A stretch of 64,000 nucleotides of DNA from Bog-473 sp963763575 (GTDB lineage Bacteria; Actinomycetota; Acidimicrobiia; Acidimicrobiales; RAAP-2). The notes beneath the pieces were generated by a model. The model worked only from the letters and a program-made list of their open reading frames with translations, did not search any database and was not told the origin of the DNA. The number at the start of each line of letters is the position of its first letter. Positions within the stretch are counted from its first letter, which is position 1. A program made the translations under genes and the position numbers. The stretch spans positions 20,911 to 84,910 of the forward strand of contig CAVXPD010000016.1 of the NCBI GenBank assembly GCA_963763575.1, written 5' to 3'. Positions 26,100 to 35,230 of the stretch are shown one piece after another.

Positions 26100-27752
26100 A
26101 TGAGCGAGGACCAAAACGACCAGCCGATAGCGGAGGAGCCGGTGCCCGGCCCGAACTCGGAGACGCCTCCGACACCGGTCACCGAAGGCGCCAGTCAGGC
26201 CATTCCGATGCCGCCGGTATCGCCGCCGGTAACGGGCGAGACCGCTGCCGGTGGCCCCACCGACACCCCACCCGCCCCACAGCAGCCCGACACCCCACCG
26301 CTGGGCGTTCCGCAAGGCGTCCCGGCGCCGGGCGCGTACGCCATGGGGGCGCTCGCCGGCAACCCCAACCTCGGCCCCGCACCGGGCTATCACTATGGCG
26401 GCTACTACGGTGGCCCCCCCACCGACCCGAACACGCCGTTCTTCCCTTCGGCCCCTGCACCTGGCGCATCCGGCGGCAACCGGAACCACAAACTCCGTAA
26501 CACTCTCCTCGCCGGTGGTGCCGTGGTGGCCGTCCTGGCCGCCGGCATCGGCATCGGCCACGCTGGCTGGTCGAACTCGAACCCGTCCGCCGCGCCGGCT
26601 TCCGGCACGTTCCAACCGCACGCCCGCAACGGGAACGGGGGAGGCTTCCAGTTCAACCCGAACTCGGGCACCCAGGGCAACAACGGGAACTCCGGGAATT
26701 CCGGCTCGTCCGGCTCGTCGGGCCCGAGCGACGTGAGTGCCATCGCCAGCAAAGTCGACCCCGGCCTCGTGGACATCAACACGAGCCTCGGCTACCAGCA
26801 GGAGCAAGCAGCCGGGACGGGCATCGTGCTGAGCTCCAACGGTCTGATCCTGACCAACAACCACGTGATCGACGGCGCCACGAACATCAGCGTGACCGAC
26901 GTCGGGAACCAGAAGACGTACTCGGCGAGCGTTGTCGGGTACGACCGCACGTCCGACATCGCGGTGGTCCAGCTGCACAACGCGTCGGGTCTTCAGACGG
27001 CGAACCTCGCCAACTCCTCGGACGTGTCCGTGGGCCAGGACGTGGTCGGCGTCGGGAACGCCGGCGGCACGGGCGGCACGCCCAGTGCGGCCGGTGGGAC
27101 GGTGACGGCACTGAACCAGTCGATTACGGCCAGCGACGAGGGTGATGGCACCTCCGAGCAGCTGAGCGGGCTGATCGAGACCAACGCGAACATCCAGCCG
27201 GGTGACTCGGGTGGCGCGCTGGTGAACACGTCGGGTCAGGTGCTCGGCGTCGACACCGCGGCGTCTGACGGCACCTCGTTCCAGTTCAACAACGGGCAGT
27301 CGTCCGGGAACGAAGGCTTCGCCATCCCGATCAACACCGCCCTCTCCCTCGCCCGGACCATCGAGGCCGGCAACGGGTCCTCCACGGTGCACATCGGCGC
27401 CACCGCCTTCCTGGGCGTCGAGATCAGCCCGAGCGGGTCGAGCTCGACCAACAACGGTGGCGGCGGGTTCGGTGGCGGCTTCTTCGGCGGCAACACCGGC
27501 AACACCGGCAACTCGTCGACCTCGGGTGCCGTGGTGGCAGGTACAGTCACGAACGGCCCCGCCCAAGAGGCAGGCCTGGCGCAGGGCGACACCATCACGT
27601 CGCTGGGCGGCAAGACGATCACCTCGTCCAACGACCTGACCGACGCCATGGCGATCTACCACCCCGGCGACAAGGTGCAGGTTGGCTGGACCGACAGCAG
27701 CGGACAGAACCACACCGCCACCGCCCAACTGAGCTCGGGCCCACCGCAGTAG
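26100..27752 (+). CDS. HtrA/DegP-like membrane-anchored serine protease with PDZ domain
   Basis: 550 residues with GGAGG 6-8 nt before ATG. A long proline-rich cytosolic part (1-135) precedes one membrane helix (about 137-158, LLAGGAVVAVLAAGIGIGHAGW) and a Gly/Asn/Ser linker. The trypsin-like triad is His255 (TNNHVIDG), Asp286 (DIAVVQL) and Ser370 (QPGDSGGAL). A C-terminal PDZ domain runs from about 440 to 545 (GPAQEAGLAQGDTITSLGGK). Actinobacterial homologues degrade or process damaged extracytoplasmic proteins under envelope stress. A strong terminator follows. Confidence 0.95.
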   Translation: MSEDQNDQPIAEEPVPGPNSETPPTPVTEGASQAIPMPPVSPPVTGETAAGGPTDTPPAPQQPDTPPLGVPQGVPAPGAYAMGALAGNPNLGPAPGYHYGGYYGGPPTDPNTPFFPSAPAPGASGGNRNHKLRNTLLAGGAVVAVLAAGIGIGHAGWSNSNPSAAPASGTFQPHARNGNGGGFQFNPNSGTQGNNGNSGNSGSSGSSGPSDVSAIASKVDPGLVDINTSLGYQQEQAAGTGIVLSSNGLILTNNHVIDGATNISVTDVGNQKTYSASVVGYDRTSDIAVVQLHNASGLQTANLANSSDVSVGQDVVGVGNAGGTGGTPSAAGGTVTALNQSITASDEGDGTSEQLSGLIETNANIQPGDSGGALVNTSGQVLGVDTAASDGTSFQFNNGQSSGNEGFAIPINTALSLARTIEAGNGSSTVHIGATAFLGVEISPSGSSSTNNGGGGFGGGFFGGNTGNTGNSSTSGAVVAGTVTNGPAQEAGLAQGDTITSLGGKTITSSNDLTDAMAIYHPGDKVQVGWTDSSGQNHTATAQLSSGPPQ

Positions 27753-27775
27753 GCGGACCCAGCCGCTAGAGGCCG

Positions 27776-27813
27776 AACGGCCGCCCGTCGCCTCCGGCGC
27801 GGGCGGCCGTTTC
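27776..27813 (+). terminator. rho-independent-type terminator after htrA-like gene
   Basis: AACGGCCGCCCG pairs perfectly with CGGGCGGCCGTT (12 bp), and the loop itself folds as CGCC-TCC-GGCG. It is followed by TTTCGCTTT. This is the clearest intrinsic terminator in the window. Confidence 0.75.
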
Positions 27814-27859
27814 GCTTTCGGGACCGCCGGCGTTGACCCTGCGAGCCGCGCCAACCTGT

Positions 27860-28204
27860 TCAGGGTTTGCCGGCAGCGACCCAGCTCTTCACGCGGGCAT
27901 CGCTGATCCTCCTGGCCGTCGCCATATTGGCCCAGGCCCGGAAGCGAGCCTTCTCGTTCTCGCTCAACTTCGAGTACATCGTCGGCTCGGCATCGGTCTT
28001 CCTCGCCGTCCGAATGGACTTTCCGCCGTCCGCCGCCGGCCGCCCCTTGGCGATGAAGGGCCTGAGCGCGTCACGGATGCTGGTTGCATTGGCCGTGCTC
28101 AAGTCGATCTCGTAGGACGTCCCATCGAGAGCGAACCGCACCGTCTCGTCGGCGTCCCCGCCGTCGATGTCGTCCGTGAGCTTGACAATTACGGTCTTGG
28201 CCAT
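27860..28204 (-). CDS. lsr2: Lsr2 nucleoid-associated protein
   Basis: 114 residues from ATG 28204. The start is set by the universal MAKTVIVKLTDDIDGG N-terminus, and the oligomerisation domain continues through ETVRFALDGTSYEIDL. The C-terminal DNA-binding segment (FRAWANMATARRISDARVKSWVAAG) has ARRI where Lsr2 usually has the RGR AT-hook-like tripeptide. Lsr2 bridges AT-rich DNA and silences foreign genes in actinobacteria. It converges with the HtrA gene across the terminator. Confidence 0.92.
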   Translation of the reverse strand: MAKTVIVKLTDDIDGGDADETVRFALDGTSYEIDLSTANATSIRDALRPFIAKGRPAADGGKSIRTARKTDAEPTMYSKLSENEKARFRAWANMATARRISDARVKSWVAAGKP

Positions 28205-28513
28205 CGCCTCATAGTGGCAGAGGCGTCGCGACGGAGCCATCGACCTGCTCTCCCCTACGCCGCCCCAGGGCGGTCGTCGGCACGGACGTCGGCGGAGAGG
28301 CCACATCAATTGCGTCAACCACGCCCGGGGCCGCAGAATTCCGTCACGCCTCGCATCACAGTGTCATAGGCTTGCCTTTAGTCCTGACGCGCCGGGTTCG
28401 ACCCTTATTCCCCCTCCGTCGAACCATGGCGCGTCGGGGCGCGTCGGGGGCCATCCCGAAGGCGGGCTGTCCCAGTCACCGCTCGGGCCGGATCTGCACC
28501 ACAATCTGAGGTC

Positions 28514-28747
28514 ATGGCAGGCCGGAGGAGCGATCGAAGGAGGCCGCGTGCGGGGTCCGAGCGGCCGCAGGGGCTCGGCGCGCACTGGCGGTCCGACGGG
28601 GCGCCCAAGAAGGCCTATCGGACCCAGCGCGACGCCCTCGCCGTCGCCGAAGAGCGACGGCGGGAAACCGGAGTCGAGCTCAACGTATACCGCTGCGATC
28701 TCTGTTCGGCCTGGCACATGGGGAACCCCGCCGGTCGAGACGCATGA
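28514..28747 (+). CDS. small CxxC-containing protein (77 aa)
   Basis: ATG 28514. The N-terminal half is very basic (GRRSDRRRPR). The C-terminal half (KKAYRTQRDALAVAEERR, then VYRCDLCSAWHMGNPAGR) has a Cys-x2-Cys and a nearby His, as in small actinobacterial zinc-ribbon-like proteins. Its stop overlaps the next gene (ATGATGG region), so the two are coupled. Function unknown. Confidence 0.7.
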   Translation: MAGRRSDRRRPRAGSERPQGLGAHWRSDGAPKKAYRTQRDALAVAEERRRETGVELNVYRCDLCSAWHMGNPAGRDA

Positions 28748-29292
28748 TGGCGAACGTCGACAGCGAGGGGGCCCTCGACGGGCGCGGTGACTGGGAACTC
28801 CGGAGTGGGCCATGCCCTGAATGCGGATTCGACTGGGACGAAGCGCGTTACGAGTACCTGGTCGGCCAGTGTGTCCGTAACGTCGCCGTCTTTGGGAATG
28901 TCCTCTCCCGCATCGACCCCTCCCAGGCCGTCCAGCCGGGACTGTGGTCAGCCAGCCGGTACGTCTGGCACACCGTCGACGTCCTGCGTTTCGGCACGGA
29001 ACGACTGTGGACGCTCAGCGCTGATCCGGCCTACGGGGTGCCAGCCTGGGACGAGAACCTGATCGCGGAGGTCCGTGCGTACGATTCGCTGTCGCCGGTG
29101 GTGGGTCTGATCGCGCTCGTGGCCTCAGCTGAGGGCTGGCGCATCTCGGCGCTGGAGGCGCCGCACGACGTCTCGACCCCGCATCCCGAAGCGGGCGCGA
29201 TCTGTGCCTTCGACATCGTGCAGCGCAACGCTCATGAGGTGTCCCACCACCTGTGGGACATCGAGCGGGCACTCCCCGCCAAGAGCCCTTAG
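28744..29292 (+). CDS. DinB-like protein (four-helix, maleylpyruvate isomerase fold)
   Basis: 182 residues; ATG at 28744 overlaps the upstream stop. An N-terminal CPECGFDWD motif precedes helices with YVWHTVDVLRFGTERLW and a C-terminal RNAHEVSHHLWDIER. Spaced histidines (in WHTVDV and EVSHHLWD) match metal positions of the DinB/MDMPI superfamily, whose members are metal-dependent thiol transferases. The substrate is unknown. The CPECG N-terminus is typical of an actinobacterial subgroup. Confidence 0.75.
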   Translation: MMANVDSEGALDGRGDWELRSGPCPECGFDWDEARYEYLVGQCVRNVAVFGNVLSRIDPSQAVQPGLWSASRYVWHTVDVLRFGTERLWTLSADPAYGVPAWDENLIAEVRAYDSLSPVVGLIALVASAEGWRISALEAPHDVSTPHPEAGAICAFDIVQRNAHEVSHHLWDIERALPAKSP

Positions 29293-29492
29293 TGGCGCGA
29301 GCAGCCCCGAGGCAAAGCCTCGGCCTTAGCCAAAGGTTGAGACTCCGGCTCCTCTGCTCCTCTCCCGCACCTCTCCCACCCTCTCCGTCGACAGCGGTCC
29401 TCGGCGTCGAGCGCTCGACGAGAGTCGCTGAGTTCATCGGCGAAACCCCGCCTGGCGCACCGCCACCGGCAGAACCCTGGCACCATTGGATC

Positions 29493-29819
29493 GTGGCTCC
29501 CGACGACGACGACCCGCCGTTCGAAGGGGACGCCTCGCGGAACGACGAGGTCGCCGCGTCCGAAGAGGCCCCGCCGCAACGTTTCGACCGCTGGCGCCGC
29601 CACTCGGCCCTGGGCAACGTCGGCACCGGCATCGCTCGGGGACTCCAGGCCGTGTTCGCCCCGCCCCAAGATCAACCCGTCATCGTGGCGTCGGTCCCGG
29701 GCGACCCGCCCAACCCGGACGGGCTGAAGGTGGTCCTCGATCCTGATGATCCGTCCAAGTCGGTCGCGATCCTGCCGTCCGCCGAGGAGGACCCTGGCGA
29801 CCCCCCGCCGCGGCCGTAG
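29493..29819 (+). CDS. hypothetical acidic protein (about 108 aa)
   Basis: The frame is open from about 29253, but the most likely start is GTG 29493. The product has an acidic leader (DDDDPPFEGDAS), a central basic patch (QRFDRWRRHSALGNVGTGIARGL) and a C-terminal VVLDPDDPSKSVAILPSAEEDPGDPP. The GNVGTGIARGLQ helix and the DPDDP tail resemble conserved hypothetical proteins of actinobacteria. No membrane segment. Function unknown. Confidence 0.45.
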   Translation: MAPDDDDPPFEGDASRNDEVAASEEAPPQRFDRWRRHSALGNVGTGIARGLQAVFAPPQDQPVIVASVPGDPPNPDGLKVVLDPDDPSKSVAILPSAEEDPGDPPPRP

Positions 29820-29876
29820 CCGCCGGCACCGGGCGTCGATTGACCGCACACCGGGCCGGACGTAACATCCTGCGTA

Positions 29877-29893
29877 TCGGACACTCTGTCCGA
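29877..29893. promoter_or_regulatory. 17-bp palindromic operator upstream of P450 gene
   Basis: TCGGACA-CTC-TGTCCGA is a perfect inverted repeat ending 21 nt before the P450 start, and a third half-site TGTCCGA at 29908-29914 abuts the ATG itself. The TetR regulator encoded two genes on is the obvious candidate to bind it, giving autoregulation of the P450-TetR-LLM operon. Confidence 0.65.
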
Positions 29894-29914
29894 CCAAAAA
29901 GAGGAGGTGTCCGA

Positions 29915-31150
29915 ATGAGCACCCTGGCGGGCGTCGCCCCGGTCGACCTTTCCGACTCCCTTTCCTATGTGCCCGGCGTCCCTCATGCCTGGCTGGCCTA
30001 CCTCCGCCGCCACGACCCCGTGCACTGGCAGGACGAGGCCGGAGGCCCCGGCTTTTGGGCAGTCACCCGGTACGAGGACTGCGTGACCGTGAACCGCGAT
30101 TACGAGCGGTTCAGCTCGGCCGCCCGCGGGACCATGCCCTTCGAGCTGCCGGACGAGGACATCGACCAGCAGGGCCTGATGATGCTCAACATGGACCCAC
30201 CTCTCCACACCCGCTACCGGCGCCTCGTCAACAAGGGCTTCACACCGCGCATGGTGCGCGATCTCGAGGAGAGTATCCACCGCTCCACCGACGCCATCAT
30301 CGACCAGGTCATCGAACAGGGTCAGGCGGACTTCGTCACCGACATCTCGGCCGAGCTCCCCCTCCGGGTGATCGCCGAGCTGCTCGGGGTGCCCGAAGAG
30401 GACCGCCACAGGATGTTCGAGTGGTCCAACCGCATGGTCGGCAACGAAGACCCCGAATACCAGCTCGAAGCCGAGATGGCGCTCACCGCCGCCATGGAGC
30501 TGTACGCCTACGCCGCGGAGCTTTTCGGTCAGAAGCGCATCGATCCCCACGCCGACCTCATGAGCGTCCTCACGACGGTCGAGGTGGAGGGCGAGCAACT
30601 GAACGAGATGGAGCTGGAGCTCTTCTTCCTCCTCCTCACGGTCGCCGGCAACGAGACCACCCGCAATCTCATGTCGGGGGCCATGCACGCCTTCTTCCAG
30701 CACCCCGAGCAGTGGCAGCACCTGTTGGCCGACCGCAGCCTGCTTCCGACCGCCGTCGACGAGATGCTCCGCTTCGTGACCCCGGTCATGAATTTCCGCC
30801 GCACCGCGATGTGCGACGTCACCCTCAGCGGCACCGACATCAAGAAGGGGGACAAGGTCGTCTTCTTCCACGCTTCGGCCAACCGGGACGAGGACGTCTT
30901 CGACGAGCCCGACACCTTCGACGTCGGACGCAGCCCCAACCCTCACATCGCGTTCGGCGGCGGCGGCCCTCACTTCTGCCTGGGCGCCAACCTGGCCCGC
31001 ATGGAGATCCGGGTCATGTACGAGCATCTGCTCGACCGCGTGCCCGACATCCGCCAGGACGGCGACGTCCAACGCCTACGGTCCCAATTCATCAACGGCG
31101 TCAAGCACCTGCCCGTCGCGTTCAGCCCCAGCGCCCGCGTCGGGTCCTGA
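29915..31150 (+). CDS. cytochrome P450
   Basis: 411 residues, ATG preceded by GAGGAGG. The oxygen-activating I-helix motif AGNETTR lies at about residue 244-250, the ExxR in DEMLRFVTPV, and the heme-thiolate loop FGGGGPHFCLGANLAR at about 347-362 with the cysteine near 355. Length and motifs match soluble bacterial CYPs of the CYP125/CYP142-like and related actinobacterial groups, which need ferredoxin and reductase partners not seen here. It is the first gene of an operon with a TetR regulator and an LLM oxidoreductase. Substrate unknown. Confidence 0.95.
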   Translation: MSTLAGVAPVDLSDSLSYVPGVPHAWLAYLRRHDPVHWQDEAGGPGFWAVTRYEDCVTVNRDYERFSSAARGTMPFELPDEDIDQQGLMMLNMDPPLHTRYRRLVNKGFTPRMVRDLEESIHRSTDAIIDQVIEQGQADFVTDISAELPLRVIAELLGVPEEDRHRMFEWSNRMVGNEDPEYQLEAEMALTAAMELYAYAAELFGQKRIDPHADLMSVLTTVEVEGEQLNEMELELFFLLLTVAGNETTRNLMSGAMHAFFQHPEQWQHLLADRSLLPTAVDEMLRFVTPVMNFRRTAMCDVTLSGTDIKKGDKVVFFHASANRDEDVFDEPDTFDVGRSPNPHIAFGGGGPHFCLGANLARMEIRVMYEHLLDRVPDIRQDGDVQRLRSQFINGVKHLPVAFSPSARVGS

Positions 31151-31176
31151 ACCCGGTCCGGACGGACGCGAAACCC

Positions 31177-31800
31177 ATGCCGCGGCGAGCCCCCGACGCC
31201 CTGCGCGAAGTCATCCGCGACTTCCGGCGCGACCAGATCATGGACACGGCGCGCCGTCTCTTCGGTGAGCGCGGCACCACCGACGTCTCCATGGACGAGA
31301 TCGCAGCTCAGGCCGGAGTGGCGCGCTCCACGGTCTACGTGTACTTCGCCAACCGGGACGAGCTCCTCCACGCGTGCGTGCAGTCGATGTACGACCGCAT
31401 GCTGGACACCATCGCAGTCATCGTGGCGGACGACGCCTCGCCGGCCGAGCGCCTGCGCGGGTTGATTCTCGGCCTGCTCGAGCGGATCGACGAGAGTCCC
31501 GCCTTCTTCCGGCTGGCCATGGCCACCCAGGCCACGGCGGGCGCGGCCGGGTCGGCCGCCGTGGGTGGGGCGCTCATGATGATCGGCCTTGACATGATCC
31601 GGGTGCTCGAGGAACTGGCGCGGGCCGGCGTCGCTGCCGGTGACTTCCGGGCCGATCTCGACCTCGAGCGCGCGGTGGTCCTCGTCGGCCAACAGATCTA
31701 CGGCGCGCTCTCCGTGCGCGCCGGCGAGCCGGACCCGATCCCCGCCGAACACGCCGCCGGTGAGATCTGCGACTTCATCCGCCGGGGACTGGCGGCCTGA
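31177..31800 (+). CDS. TetR-family transcriptional regulator
   Basis: 207 residues. The DNA-binding domain is at residues about 15-62 (IMDTARRLFGERGTTDVSMDEIAAQAGVARSTVYVYFANRDELL contains the helix-turn-helix), followed by a divergent ligand-binding domain. It lies 26 nt downstream of the P450 gene and 1 nt upstream of the LLM gene, so it is cotranscribed and probably binds the palindrome at 29877-29893. Confidence 0.92.
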   Translation: MPRRAPDALREVIRDFRRDQIMDTARRLFGERGTTDVSMDEIAAQAGVARSTVYVYFANRDELLHACVQSMYDRMLDTIAVIVADDASPAERLRGLILGLLERIDESPAFFRLAMATQATAGAAGSAAVGGALMMIGLDMIRVLEELARAGVAAGDFRADLDLERAVVLVGQQIYGALSVRAGEPDPIPAEHAAGEICDFIRRGLAA

Positions 31801-31801
31801 G

Positions 31802-32680
31802 ATGCAGTTCGACCTGTGGGTGCCGACGGCGAGCCCCATGACCACGAGCGCACTGCTCGATGCGGTGGCCGAGGGGGCCGAGGCGCACGGCATCGGGACC
31901 ATCTGGGTGGGCGAGCACGTGGTGCTCTTCGGCGAGTACCAGAGCCGCTACCCCTACGCCGAGGACGGGCGCATCCCGGCCCCCCCGGGCAGCGGCCTCC
32001 TCGAGCCGTTGGTGACGCTCACCTACCTGGCCGCCCGCACCTCTGCCGTCCGCTTGGGCACCGCCATGCTTCTCCTCCCGCAGCGGAACCCCGTCTACGT
32101 GGCCAAGGAGGTGTCGACGCTCGATTGGCTGTCCGGAGGACGGGTCGACCTCGGCATCGGCGTCGGCTGGCTCAAGGAGGAGTTCGACGCGCTCAACGTG
32201 CCCTGGGAGCGGCGCGGGCGCCGTACGGACGAGTACCTCGAGGTGCTGCGCACTCTGTGGACCGACGAGACGTCGGCGTACCACGGCGATCTGTACGACC
32301 TGCCCGCGTGCGAGATGTACCCCAAGCCGCTCCAGCAGCCTCACCCGCCGTTCCACGTCGGCGGCGAGACGCCGGCGGCGTTGCGGCGGGCGGCGCGGCT
32401 CGGCCAGGGTTGGCACACCTTCAACCGCTCGCCCGCGCAGCTGGCGGCCGGGCTGGCCGATCTCGACGAGCAGCTGGAGGCAGCGGGGCGCCGGCGGTCC
32501 GACCTTCGCATCACGGTCTGCCCGTACTTCAACGCGCTGACACCCGACGACGTCGCCGGCTACGCCGCGGCGGGGGCGGACGCCGTGGCCGCGCTGTTCT
32601 TGGCGTTCACCCCCGACGACGTGGGCCGGGCCTTCGACGACCTCGAGCCCTGCCGGGAGGCCGCGGCGAGCGCCGGCTGA
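31802..32680 (+). CDS. LLM-class (F420-dependent type) oxidoreductase
   Basis: 292 residues; ATG one base after the TetR stop. The luciferase-like TIM barrel blocks are FDLWVPTASP, GTIWVGEHVVLF, VRLGTAMLLLPQRNP, STLDWLSGGRVDLGIGVGW and PPFHVGGETPAALRRAARLG. The pattern fits the mycobacterial F420-dependent subgroup (TIGR03619-like). Likely reduces or oxidises an organic substrate in the same pathway as the P450. Confidence 0.9.
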   Translation: MQFDLWVPTASPMTTSALLDAVAEGAEAHGIGTIWVGEHVVLFGEYQSRYPYAEDGRIPAPPGSGLLEPLVTLTYLAARTSAVRLGTAMLLLPQRNPVYVAKEVSTLDWLSGGRVDLGIGVGWLKEEFDALNVPWERRGRRTDEYLEVLRTLWTDETSAYHGDLYDLPACEMYPKPLQQPHPPFHVGGETPAALRRAARLGQGWHTFNRSPAQLAAGLADLDEQLEAAGRRRSDLRITVCPYFNALTPDDVAGYAAAGADAVAALFLAFTPDDVGRAFDDLEPCREAAASAG

Positions 32681-32958
32681 AGATCCACGGGCGACGCGAG
32701 GTGCGCTGCGCACTCGGGGCGGACTGCACCCGCTTCCTCGCGTCGCCCGAAGGCATTGCAAGGCGAACGTAACTCCGAGCCCCCAAATCCCGAATCCGCC
32801 GGAGGAATGATCCGTACCACCCCCGTTCATCCTCGTGGATGACGGCCCCCGGGCCCCAGGCCGGGAAGGCTGGAGACATGCAGATGGACGGGCCGGCGCA
32901 CGGAGGCCCAGCTCAGCGAGCACTACCATGGTTGTCCCTTCTGGGAATCAAGGATCCG

Positions 32959-34389
32959 ATGCGACCCAGCTCTCGTCACCTCTACCCGCAATGGCTCCGG
33001 CCAGGGACGGCGCAGGACGGTGCGGCCGCCGAGACCGCTGACACCCCCCAGCTCGACGGGGCCTGGAGGCTCTGGGAGCGCATGCGCGCCCTCGACCGTC
33101 GCTACGCCAGCCTTGTCGACATCGCGGTGGCCGTCGTCCTGTTCCTCCTGTGCTCGGGCCTCATCTTCTTCACGTCGCACGCGAACAACCCGAACCTGTG
33201 GGTCGTGGCGGCGCTCACCTTCCCTCTGGTCTTCCGCCGCCGCGCCCCGATGACCGTCTTCTTGGTCATCTCTGCGGTGGCCTTCGTGCAGTGGCTGGTG
33301 ACCGGACCCACCCTCGCCGACGCGTCCCTGCTCGTCGCCGTCTACACGGTGGCGCTCGAGTCGGAGTGGATTCTCGTGGCGACCGCCTCGATCATCTTGG
33401 AGATCGGTGTCGTGATGGCCACGGTGCGCTGGACGCTCGTCGACAACGACTTCAAGTCGTTCGTGTTCCTCACCGGGCTCGCCATCGCGGCGGTCCTGGC
33501 GGGCATCGTCGTGCGCGCGCTGCGCAGCCAGCTCGCCTGGCTGGCGGAGCGCGCCGTGCGGCTGGAACTCGAGCGGGACCAGCAGGCCTCCCTCGCCGCC
33601 GCGGCCGAACGCGCCCGCATCGCCCGCGAGATGCACGACGTCGTCTCGCACAACATCCAAGTGATGGTGACGCTGGCGGACGCCGCCACCACCGCCCAGG
33701 CCGCCGACCCCGCTCGCGCGGTCGACGCCATGCACGAGGTGTCGAGCACGGGGCGTCAGGCCCTGACCGACATGCGGCGCCTCCTCGGAGTGTTGCGCGA
33801 GGAGCGTCCCGCCACGACCGGAGAGGGAGCAGCCACGACGCCGCCGGACCGGCCGTCCCTCGCCCCCCAACCCGGGCTCGGCGAGCTCGAGGCGCTCGTC
33901 GAACGCGTCCGCGGGACCGGGCTCGCCGTGTCGGTCGAGCGTGCCGGGCGACCCTTCGACGTGACCGACGGCGCCGGACTGACCGTGTACCGGATCGTCC
34001 AGGAGGCGCTGACCAACGCGTTGAAGCACACGGACGAACCAGCGTCCGTCGACGTGCACCTGGAGTTCCGCGACCCCGACATCGTCGTGCGCGTGCACGA
34101 CGACGGTGGCACGCCGGTCAGCACGGAACGGATCGCGGCGTACGGGAGCGTGAAGGGGAACGGGAATGTCGCGCCCGCCAGCGGGAAGACTGCGAACGCG
34201 AACGGGGCGGACGGGAACGGCGGCTGGAAAGGGCACGGCCACAAGAACGGGTCCGGCGGTCACGGCGTGGCCGGCATGGCCGAGCGCGCCGCCGCCTTCG
34301 GCGGGACGCTCCAAGCCGGCCCCGCTCCCGCCGGGGGTTGGGAGGTCATGGCGACGCTGCGTGACTGCAAGGCGCCGGCTGCTCGATGA
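32959..34389 (+). CDS. membrane sensor histidine kinase (NarL-type, HisKA_3)
   Basis: About 476 residues from ATG 32959, which has AAGGA upstream; ATG 32839 or 32878 would add 27-40 residues. Five to six membrane helices occupy residues about 50-190. The dimerisation/phosphoacceptor helix has ERARIAREMHDVVSHNIQ with His226, and the ATP-binding domain has IVQEALTNALKH and GGHGVAGMAERAAAFGG. An unusual Gly/Asn/Lys-rich insert (GSVKGNGN, NGADGNGGWKGHGHKNGS) lies inside the ATPase lid. It overlaps the response regulator by 4 nt (ATGA). Signal unknown. Confidence 0.92.
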   Translation: MRPSSRHLYPQWLRPGTAQDGAAAETADTPQLDGAWRLWERMRALDRRYASLVDIAVAVVLFLLCSGLIFFTSHANNPNLWVVAALTFPLVFRRRAPMTVFLVISAVAFVQWLVTGPTLADASLLVAVYTVALESEWILVATASIILEIGVVMATVRWTLVDNDFKSFVFLTGLAIAAVLAGIVVRALRSQLAWLAERAVRLELERDQQASLAAAAERARIAREMHDVVSHNIQVMVTLADAATTAQAADPARAVDAMHEVSSTGRQALTDMRRLLGVLREERPATTGEGAATTPPDRPSLAPQPGLGELEALVERVRGTGLAVSVERAGRPFDVTDGAGLTVYRIVQEALTNALKHTDEPASVDVHLEFRDPDIVVRVHDDGGTPVSTERIAAYGSVKGNGNVAPASGKTANANGADGNGGWKGHGHKNGSGGHGVAGMAERAAAFGGTLQAGPAPAGGWEVMATLRDCKAPAAR

Positions 34390-35078
34390 CCGTGCGCGTC
34401 GTGCTGGCGGACGACCAGGCACTGTTGCGAAAGGGTTTTCGGATGATCCTCGAGGCCGAGGACGACATCGAGATCGTGGGTGAGGCGGCCGACGGCTCCG
34501 ACGCCGTGCGCCTCGCCGAGCTCTACCGGCCCGACGTCGTCCTCATGGACGTGCGCATGCCGGTGCTCGACGGGATCGATGCGACGCGGGCGATCACGGC
34601 CTCGGAGGGCGGGGGCACGACGCGGGTGCTCATCCTCACGACGTTCGACCTGGACGAGTACGCCTTCAGCGGGTTGCGCGCCGGGGCCAGCGGGTTCGTC
34701 CTCAAGGACGTGCCGCCGGCGGAGCTGGTCTCGGCCATCCGCACCGTGGCCCGCGGCGACGCCGTCGTCTCGCCCCGCGTGACGCGGCGCCTGCTCGAGG
34801 AGTACGCCGACACGCTGCCCGACCTCGCCGCAGGCGGCGAAGCCGGGTCGGCCGACTCGGGCGAGAACCCGGCCATCTCCCAACTGACCGAGCGCGAGCG
34901 CGAGGTGCTGCTGGCGGTGGCCGACGGCCTCTCCAACGCCGAGATCGCCGAGCGCCTCTTCGTCTCGGAGGCCACGGTCAAGTCGCACGTCGGCCGGCTC
35001 CTCGCCAAGCTCGGCCTGCGCGACCGCGTCCAGGCCGTCGTCTTCGCCTTCCAGTCCGGCCTCGTCCGGCCATCCTGA
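34386..35078 (+). CDS. NarL/LuxR-family response regulator
   Basis: 230 residues, coupled to the kinase by ATGA. The receiver domain has LADDQALL acidic residues and the phosphoacceptor Asp55 in VVLMDVRMPVLDG, with K in SGFVLKDVPP. The C-terminal LuxR helix-turn-helix is LTEREREVLLAVADGLSNAEIAERLFVSEATVKSHVGRLLAKLG (residues about 165-210). Regulates target promoters after phosphorylation by the upstream kinase. Confidence 0.95.
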   Translation: MTVRVVLADDQALLRKGFRMILEAEDDIEIVGEAADGSDAVRLAELYRPDVVLMDVRMPVLDGIDATRAITASEGGGTTRVLILTTFDLDEYAFSGLRAGASGFVLKDVPPAELVSAIRTVARGDAVVSPRVTRRLLEEYADTLPDLAAGGEAGSADSGENPAISQLTEREREVLLAVADGLSNAEIAERLFVSEATVKSHVGRLLAKLGLRDRVQAVVFAFQSGLVRPS

Positions 35079-35230
35079 CGCCGGTCGGAAGTCCTCTCTG
35101 CGGAACGTAGGCTCGCCCGTGATGGCCACGGAAACGACCCCTTCGTCTCGACCGCGATGTTGCGATCGGCGTCTTCACCGACGACGGGCCGTGGGAGGTC
35201 GATCCCGACGCCCTGGCCTGGCGCCACGGG

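Noticed and set aside
32923..34422. 499-codon minus-strand frame opposite the histidine kinase
   Set aside because: Low-complexity Arg/Gly/His-rich shadow; the kinase on the plus strand has all motifs.
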